A DNA stretch of 54,271 nt from Acetobacter sp. CAG:977 (lineage in GTDB: Bacteria > Pseudomonadota > Alphaproteobacteria > CAAGCB01 > CAG-977), in NCBI GenBank assembly GCA_000434295.1, contig HF994928.1:1-54271 (forward strand), read 5' to 3'. The notes under the pieces were generated by a model that worked only from the letters and a program-made list of their open reading frames with translations, was not told the DNA's origin and searched no databases. The position numbers were made by a program, and so were the translations under genes. Of this stretch, positions 49,116 to 54,271 are shown piece by piece. Each line of letters begins with the position of its first letter. Positions within the stretch are counted from its first letter, which is position 1.

Positions 49116-52100
49116 TTACGGCAATAATTTCGCCGCACGCTTCGTTTCGTAAGCTTCCTTCTTCTGGCGACGCTTCGTATGGAATTTTTCGCGACGGCGC
49201 ACAAATACCACAAACAACATCGGAATAATAAAAATACCGAATGCCGTCGCGACAATCATGCCGCCGAACACCGTCGTACCAATCGAACGACGCGCCATAG
49301 CGCCCGCACCGGATGCAATGACCAACGGCAGCAACCCTAATATAAACGAAACCGCCGTCATCATAACCGCACGGAAACGCAAATGAGCCGCTTCCGTCGC
49401 CGCTTCTTCCGGAGACAGACCTTCCTCGCGCAAGTCCTTTGCAAACTCAACGATCAAAATCGCGTTCTTGGACGCTTGAGCAATCAGCAAAATAAAGCCG
49501 ATTTGCGCATACACGTTGTTCACCAGACCGAACGTGTAAATAAAGATCATTGCCCCCAACAAGCCGACCGAAACCGACAGCAAAACGGGAATGGGAATCA
49601 TCCAGCTTTCGTACAAAGCCACCAAGAACAAATAAGCAAACAAGAATGCCAACACCAAAATCGATGCCGTCTGTCCTGCCGCTTCGCGTTCTTGCAAAGA
49701 CATACCCGTCCATTCGTATTCATAGCCTTTGGGCAGCACTTCTTTGGAAATACGTTCCATTTCCGTCATCGCATCGGTCGAGCTGACGCCGTCGGCGCCC
49801 GAACCGTTGATTTTTACCGTCAGCATGTTGTTGTAACGGGTCAAAACCTGCGGCCCTAAAATCGGCTTAATCGTTAACAGAGAACGTAACGGAACCATTC
49901 CGCCTTTGTCGTTGCGAACATATAACTTAAAGATGTCTTCCTGAGAACTGCGGTCAACTTCACGCCCCTGAACGTTCACTTCATAGACTTTGCCGCCCAA
50001 AATGAAATCATTGACATAGTAATATCCCAATGTCGATTGCATCTGAGAGTAAACATCCTGAACATTGACGCCCAAAATCTGGGTCTTGATGCGATCCAAG
50101 TCCACAAACAACTGCGGGTTCGTCGTGTTAAACGAACTGTACACCATACTAAACTTAGGATCTTTGTTCGCTGCTTCAAGAAGCTGATTCATAACCGCTT
50201 CCATTTGTTGCGGCGTTTCCCCGCCCGCATTTTGCAAACGATAATCAAAACCGTTCGCCATACCGATACCGGGAATCGACGGTACCGTAAACGGACGAAT
50301 GACGGCTCCCTGTATCGCCGAATATTTCGGATACAGCGACGCAATAATCGCCGCCACCTGCATCGATGTTTCCCGACGAACTTCATAAGGCTTCAAACCG
50401 ATAATCGTCATGCCTAAGTTCGACCCGTCACCCGCAATCATACTGTGCCCCGACACCATCATCACTTTGTCTACGGCAGGATGACTTTTGGTAATCTCAA
50501 AGACTTTTCTCAAAATTTCTTTTGTTCTGTCCTGCGAAGCACCTTCGGGCAACTGAACGTCAACCATGAAAACGCCTTGGTCTTCGTCAGGCAAAAATCC
50601 CGCAGGCGTAATCTTGTTTAACCCCAGCGCCGCCGCAATAACGCCGATGATTATCAAAATTGACCAAGAAGAGTGGCGAACCAAACGGCGAACCGTATTC
50701 GTATAACCGTCACGCGCACGGTCAATCTGTGCCATACACCAAGGAACCAAACCGCGAGTCGGTTTTTCTTCATGGCGCAACATAACCGCGCACAATGCAG
50801 GGCTGAGCGTCAAAGCGTTCAATGCCGAAATTAACATCGAACACGAAACCGTTATGGCGAATTGCTTATACAATTGCCCCGTAATCCCCGGAATAAATGC
50901 CACGGGAACAAACACCGACAAAATAACCAGCGTAATCGCAATAATCGGCGCCGTAATTTGGCTCATCGCTTTGGCAACGCAATCCGGAATCGGCATATCA
51001 GGCTCTTCGGAAATCACGCGCTCCACGTTCTCAACGACCATGATCGCATCGTCAACCACGATACCGATAACCAAAACGATGGACAGCAGAGAAATCGTAT
51101 TCGCGGAAATACCGAACGGCCCCATAAAAATAAACGTACCAATCAAAGAAACGGGAACGGCAACCGCCGGAATCAACGTCGCACGCCACGTACCCAAAGA
51201 CAGGTAAACCGTCAGCAAAACCAAAATAAACGCTTCAAAAATCGTATGGACGACTTCGTCAACCGTCGCATTAATGAACACGGTCGTATCAAAAACAATG
51301 GCGTAATCAACACCGTCCGGGAAAAACTGTTTCATTCTTTCCAGTTCGGATTTAACCTTTGTCGCAACAGACATGGCGTTCGCACCGGGACCTAAGTTAA
51401 TCATTGCACCGGATGAAACGTTCCCGTTGTAAAATGCCGTCCCTGAATATGACGTTGCCCCCAACTTAATTTCGGCAACATCCTTTAAGCGAAGCAACCC
51501 GCCATTCGTATCCGACCGAAGAACAATATTGCCGAATTCTTCCGGAGTACTTAAACGACCCGCCGTCTTTAAAGAAAATTCCAACTGCTGATCGGCAGGA
51601 GCCGGCGACGCACCGATGGAACCGACCGCAGGCTGAATGTTTTGAGACGCTATCGCCGCAATAACTTCCTGATTCGACAATCCGAGATTCGCCAAACGTT
51701 CCGAATTCAACCATACGCGCATACTGTAGTCCGTATCGCCGAACGTATTGACTTCGCCGACGCCGGGAACACGCGACAAAACGTCCTTGACGTGCGAGTT
51801 CATGTAGTTCGCCAGATAGTCGTTATCTCGAGTCCCGTCCGGAGAATACAATGAAAACGCCATCAACATTGATGTCGTATTCTTCTTAACCGTAACGCCT
51901 TGTTGTTGAACTTCGCTGGGCAGCTTCGTCGTAATTTGGTTAACTCGGTTTTGAACGTTAACCGTATTCATATCCGGATCCGTTCCCAATAAAAACGTCA
52001 CGCGCAAAGAATACGTACCGTTGTTCGCGCTGTTTGATTCCATGTAAAGCATGTTATCAACGCCGTTGACCTGCGACTCGATAACCTGAGCCACGGTTTG

Positions 52101-52277
52101 TTCGATAACTTCCGCGCTCGCGCCGGGATACGTCGCAGAAACCGAAACCGAAGGAGGAACAACGTCAGGCAATTGCGCCACGGGAATGTTCTTAATCGAA
52201 ATCAAACCCGCAATCAAAATAACCAAAGAAACAACAATCGCCAAACGGGGGCGTGAAATAAAAATCTTAGAGAACAT
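49116..52277 (-). CDS. RND efflux pump, inner-membrane transporter (HAE1/AcrB-like)
   Basis: This 1053-residue pump has the AcrB layout: 12 TM helices, two large periplasmic loops, N-terminal FISRPRLAIVVSLVILIAG, VAQLPDVVPPSVSVSATYPGAS, the proton-relay Asp pair in VVDDAIMVVENVE, and ASKNAILIVEFAKD. It should expel drugs, bile salts or similar compounds with AcrA- and TolC-like partners. AAGGGGA precedes the ATG. The adaptor gene lies 11 bases upstream; no TolC or TetR gene is in the window. Confidence 0.93.
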   Translation of the reverse strand: MFSKIFISRPRLAIVVSLVILIAGLISIKNIPVAQLPDVVPPSVSVSATYPGASAEVIEQTVAQVIESQVNGVDNMLYMESNSANNGTYSLRVTFLLGTDPDMNTVNVQNRVNQITTKLPSEVQQQGVTVKKNTTSMLMAFSLYSPDGTRDNDYLANYMNSHVKDVLSRVPGVGEVNTFGDTDYSMRVWLNSERLANLGLSNQEVIAAIASQNIQPAVGSIGASPAPADQQLEFSLKTAGRLSTPEEFGNIVLRSDTNGGLLRLKDVAEIKLGATSYSGTAFYNGNVSSGAMINLGPGANAMSVATKVKSELERMKQFFPDGVDYAIVFDTTVFINATVDEVVHTIFEAFILVLLTVYLSLGTWRATLIPAVAVPVSLIGTFIFMGPFGISANTISLLSIVLVIGIVVDDAIMVVENVERVISEEPDMPIPDCVAKAMSQITAPIIAITLVILSVFVPVAFIPGITGQLYKQFAITVSCSMLISALNALTLSPALCAVMLRHEEKPTRGLVPWCMAQIDRARDGYTNTVRRLVRHSSWSILIIIGVIAAALGLNKITPAGFLPDEDQGVFMVDVQLPEGASQDRTKEILRKVFEITKSHPAVDKVMMVSGHSMIAGDGSNLGMTIIGLKPYEVRRETSMQVAAIIASLYPKYSAIQGAVIRPFTVPSIPGIGMANGFDYRLQNAGGETPQQMEAVMNQLLEAANKDPKFSMVYSSFNTTNPQLFVDLDRIKTQILGVNVQDVYSQMQSTLGYYYVNDFILGGKVYEVNVQGREVDRSSQEDIFKLYVRNDKGGMVPLRSLLTIKPILGPQVLTRYNNMLTVKINGSGADGVSSTDAMTEMERISKEVLPKGYEYEWTGMSLQEREAAGQTASILVLAFLFAYLFLVALYESWMIPIPVLLSVSVGLLGAMIFIYTFGLVNNVYAQIGFILLIAQASKNAILIVEFAKDLREEGLSPEEAATEAAHLRFRAVMMTAVSFILGLLPLVIASGAGAMARRSIGTTVFGGMIVATAFGIFIIPMLFVVFVRRREKFHTKRRQKKEAYETKRAAKLLP

Positions 52278-52288
52278 TTACTTTCCCC

Positions 52289-53455
52289 TTATTTTTTATT
52301 GCTCGTCTTTGAAGACGCAGGCTTCGCCGCCGCTTTCTTTAAAGCAGGAGCGTCCACAACGACTTCCTGACCCGGACGGACTTTCTGCAACCCCTCAACA
52401 ATAACCTGTTCGCCCTCTTCCAAACCGTCTAATATAACAATGTCCTTCCCCTGTTCCGTTCCCGTCGTTACAGGACGGTTCACTACTTTGTTCTGCGCGT
52501 CAACCGTATATACGTACTTGCCCGTCGGAGAAGACATCAGCGATGCCTGCGGAATAACAATCTTTTCTACGGGAGATTCATATTCCAATATAACCGTCAC
52601 AAACTGACCGGAAATCAGCTGTTGCGCAGGATTCGGAAAACCTGCACGCAACGTCAAAGTGTCCGTGTTGTCGCTGACCGTAACGTCCGTAAAGTTAATC
52701 TCGCCGCCGTAACGGTAAATCGAGCCGTCCGCCATCTTCAGAGATATCGATAAATGATCCGTCGAATTTAATATCCCGGCTTCCTGCAACGTCAGCATTT
52801 CTTTCTCGCTGATCGAAAAAATAACATTCATCGGATCAATCGTTACAATCTGAGCCAACGTCGTATTTACAGGCAAATACTCGCCCGATGAATATGCCGC
52901 TAAGCCGATCTTGCCGGAAAACGGCGCTTTGATGCTGGTATAGCCCAAATTAATTTTGGCAAGATTTAATGTCGCTTGTGCCTGCAACACCTGAGCCTTT
53001 GCCACACCGTCCGCCGCTTCGTTGCTGTCAACGCTTGACTGCGAAATATTTCCCGTCTTGCGCAATTCCAACGCACGTTCCAAATTCAATTTCGCATTCT
53101 TGGCATCCGCCTTGGCCTTCGCCAAATCCGCCGATGCTTGCGCAACTTCCGCTTCAAAAGGTGCCCGTTCCAACGTGAACAGCAATTGACCTTTCTTGAC
53201 CGTATCCCCTTCTTCAAACAGGCGATCCTTTAAAAATCCGGCAACTCTGGCCTTCAACGTCACAGAATCCACCGCATCCACACGCCCCGGAAAATCAAAA
53301 CGTTCTACATATCCGCTCTTGAGCGCCGACGTCGTCGTTACATGCGGCTTCGCTACCATCTGCTGACCGGTCGCACTTTTCTTTTGGCAACCGTTCAAAA
53401 CAATAAGTGCCGCTATTATTGCAAAAACAGATAAAACACGACGATTCTTTAACAT
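52289..53455 (-). CDS. RND efflux adaptor (membrane fusion protein, AcrA-like)
   Basis: This 388-residue lipoprotein adaptor has a lipobox VLNGC (Cys23), a barrel-sandwich hybrid start (DFPGRVDAVDSVTLKARVAGFL, EGDTVKKGQLLFTL), an alpha hairpin (about residues 100-165), and the second half of the lipoyl fold (LGYTSIKAPFSGKIGL). It links the inner-membrane pump to an outer-membrane channel. AGGGGG lies six bases before the ATG. The tail is Lys/Ala/Ser-rich. Confidence 0.92.
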   Translation of the reverse strand: MLKNRRVLSVFAIIAALIVLNGCQKKSATGQQMVAKPHVTTTSALKSGYVERFDFPGRVDAVDSVTLKARVAGFLKDRLFEEGDTVKKGQLLFTLERAPFEAEVAQASADLAKAKADAKNAKLNLERALELRKTGNISQSSVDSNEAADGVAKAQVLQAQATLNLAKINLGYTSIKAPFSGKIGLAAYSSGEYLPVNTTLAQIVTIDPMNVIFSISEKEMLTLQEAGILNSTDHLSISLKMADGSIYRYGGEINFTDVTVSDNTDTLTLRAGFPNPAQQLISGQFVTVILEYESPVEKIVIPQASLMSSPTGKYVYTVDAQNKVVNRPVTTGTEQGKDIVILDGLEEGEQVIVEGLQKVRPGQEVVVDAPALKKAAAKPASSKTSNKK

Positions 53456-53524
53456 TCGTTTCCCCCTTCAATGGAGCCATGCATACGAATCCCTATTCCT
53501 CAAATAAGGGATAATCGACTTTTT

Positions 53525-53538
53525 TATACATAAGTATA
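53525..53538. promoter_or_regulatory. Inverted repeat upstream of the RND operon
   Basis: TATAC-ATAA-GTATA overlaps a TATACT-like -10 on the minus strand, 70 bases before the adaptor start. A second imperfect repeat (TCCCTATT ... AATAAGGGA) lies at about 53490-53511. Either could be a repressor operator. Confidence 0.35.
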
Positions 53539-53560
53539 ATTTATTTCACAAGCGGATTTT

Positions 53561-54271
53561 TTATAAAAACCGCGTCTCTTTTACCCACCAAAACGGATGG
53601 CTTTTTTCCAAATCCGATTTCGCCGCCGATAACCGCCCCTCATCCGTGAACAATGCAAAACACGTCCCGCCGCTGCCCGACATGCGGGAAAGAACCGAAT
53701 CTTCATATTTTTCAAGAGCTTCCAAAACATCTTTGACCGCATGTTCAACTCTTATCGCCCCGTCGGTCAAATCATTATGCCGTGCTTTCAACGCTTCTAT
53801 AAAATTTTGCGGCATCAATTCTTGCGCCGTCAACGGCATTGCTCGTGAAAAATCTCCGCAGCGCTCCTTAAAAACTTGCGGAGTCGATACGGGCTTGTTC
53901 GGATTAACCAGCAATACAAACAAACGAGGTACGGAAGAAATTTCTTCCAAAATCTCGCCTATCCCGGAAACATGAACGGGGCGCGCCCGCAAACATGACG
54001 GAACATCCGCACCCAAAGACAGCGCCAACGACAACAAATCGTCCCAAGACAAATCAACGTTCCATAATCTTTGCAAAACCTTCAGCGCCGCCGCCGCATC
54101 CGACGAACCGCCTCCGATTCCCGACGCAACGGGAAGATTCTTTTCCAAAACAAGACGCGCTTTCGCGGGAACTTTGCAAAATTCCGATAATTTTAATGCC
54201 GCTTTTATGACGATATTATCTTCCCCGCACGACAGCCCCGCGGCATAAGGCCCTTTTATTTCCAAAGAAAG
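53561..54271 (-). CDS. ispE: 4-diphosphocytidyl-2-C-methyl-D-erythritol kinase (partial)
   Basis: The C-terminal 236 codons of IspE are present; the gene continues past the window edge. IspE phosphorylates CDP-methylerythritol in the MEP isoprenoid pathway. The GHMP-kinase ATP loop PVASGIGGGSSDAAAAL, the substrate region LSLGADVPSCL and the C-terminal SRMSGSGGTCFALF are visible. The first visible residues (LSLEIKGPYAAGL) lie before the ATP loop, so about 55-60 residues are missing. Confidence 0.93.
   Translation of the reverse strand, partial: LSLEIKGPYAAGLSCGEDNIVIKAALKLSEFCKVPAKARLVLEKNLPVASGIGGGSSDAAAALKVLQRLWNVDLSWDDLLSLALSLGADVPSCLRARPVHVSGIGEILEEISSVPRLFVLLVNPNKPVSTPQVFKERCGDFSRAMPLTAQELMPQNFIEALKARHNDLTDGAIRVEHAVKDVLEALEKYEDSVLSRMSGSGGTCFALFTDEGRLSAAKSDLEKSHPFWWVKETRFL

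Noticed and set aside
1..54271. CRISPR arrays and insertion sequences
   Set aside because: I saw no regularly spaced direct repeats, transposase genes or terminal inverted repeats.

Overview
The window looks like a chromosomal segment of an alphaproteobacterium, probably an uncultured, gut- or host-associated lineage with moderate G+C. This rests on gene order (hisA-hisE-hinT, ftsE-ftsX-ydcF-plsC, lptM-lysA, divergent znuA/zur-znuCB, psd-pssA) and on a PilV-like minor pilin plus a DotB-type ATPase. The exact taxon is an inference; no rRNA is present. Coding density is very high, with many 1-13 base start/stop overlaps, and no insertion sequence, integrase, phage structural gene or CRISPR array was seen. 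No gap without a gene exceeds about 260 bases.

Layout. 1-4.3 kb: tRNA-Arg(CCT), an esterase-fold/ATP-grasp pair, then galU and an MFS transporter. 4.3-5.8 kb: hisA-hisE-hinT. 5.8-8.7 kb: a secreted protein ending in a catalytically dead trypsin-like domain, and an orphan. 8.7-13.4 kb: a polyphosphate module (two-domain PPK2, PPK1, divergent SixA-type phosphatase) in which PPK1 and the phosphatase both carry lysine/alanine-rich tails. 13.5-17.7 kb: two paralogous charged proteins with an LPD7-like segment and EYY repeats; one is split by a perfect 22-bp tandem duplication. 17.9-20.2 kb: pgk and gap. 20.4-22.8 kb: a large HExxH protein. 23-27.7 kb: a 5'-nucleotidase and a ClC/dicarboxylate symporter/RDD membrane operon. 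27.7-31.6 kb: a PilM-like anchored protein and a 1044-residue PilV-like minor pilin. 31.8-36.8 kb: a zinc regulon, with znuA, an exported degenerate Memo-AMMECR1 fusion and mutT on one side, zur-znuC-znuB on the other, and a near-palindromic Zur-like box between them. 36.8-44.9 kb: DotB/PilT-like ATPase, gpt, tlpA, lptM-lysA, a zinc-ribbon membrane protein, and ftsE-ftsX-ydcF-plsC. 45-48.4 kb: nucleotidyltransferase, psd-pssA, a LysM protein, tRNA-Pro. 48.4-54.3 kb: OmpA-like lipoprotein, tRNA-Leu, an RND efflux pair, and the 3' part of ispE running off the window.

Most of the region is housekeeping: histidine, lysine, phosphatidylethanolamine and isoprenoid synthesis, glycolysis, cell division and zinc uptake. 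The points that stand out are (1) the LPD7/EYY-repeat paralogues with their frame-breaking 22-bp duplication, together with the nearby metallopeptidase-like protein and the separate PilV and DotB genes, which hint at a chromosomal IncI/Dot-type pilus or type IVB secretion system with candidate partner proteins; (2) the exported, ligand-poor Memo-AMMECR1 fusion translationally coupled to ZnuA under a likely Zur operator; (3) the lysine-tailed polyphosphate enzymes; and (4) the secreted pseudoprotease.
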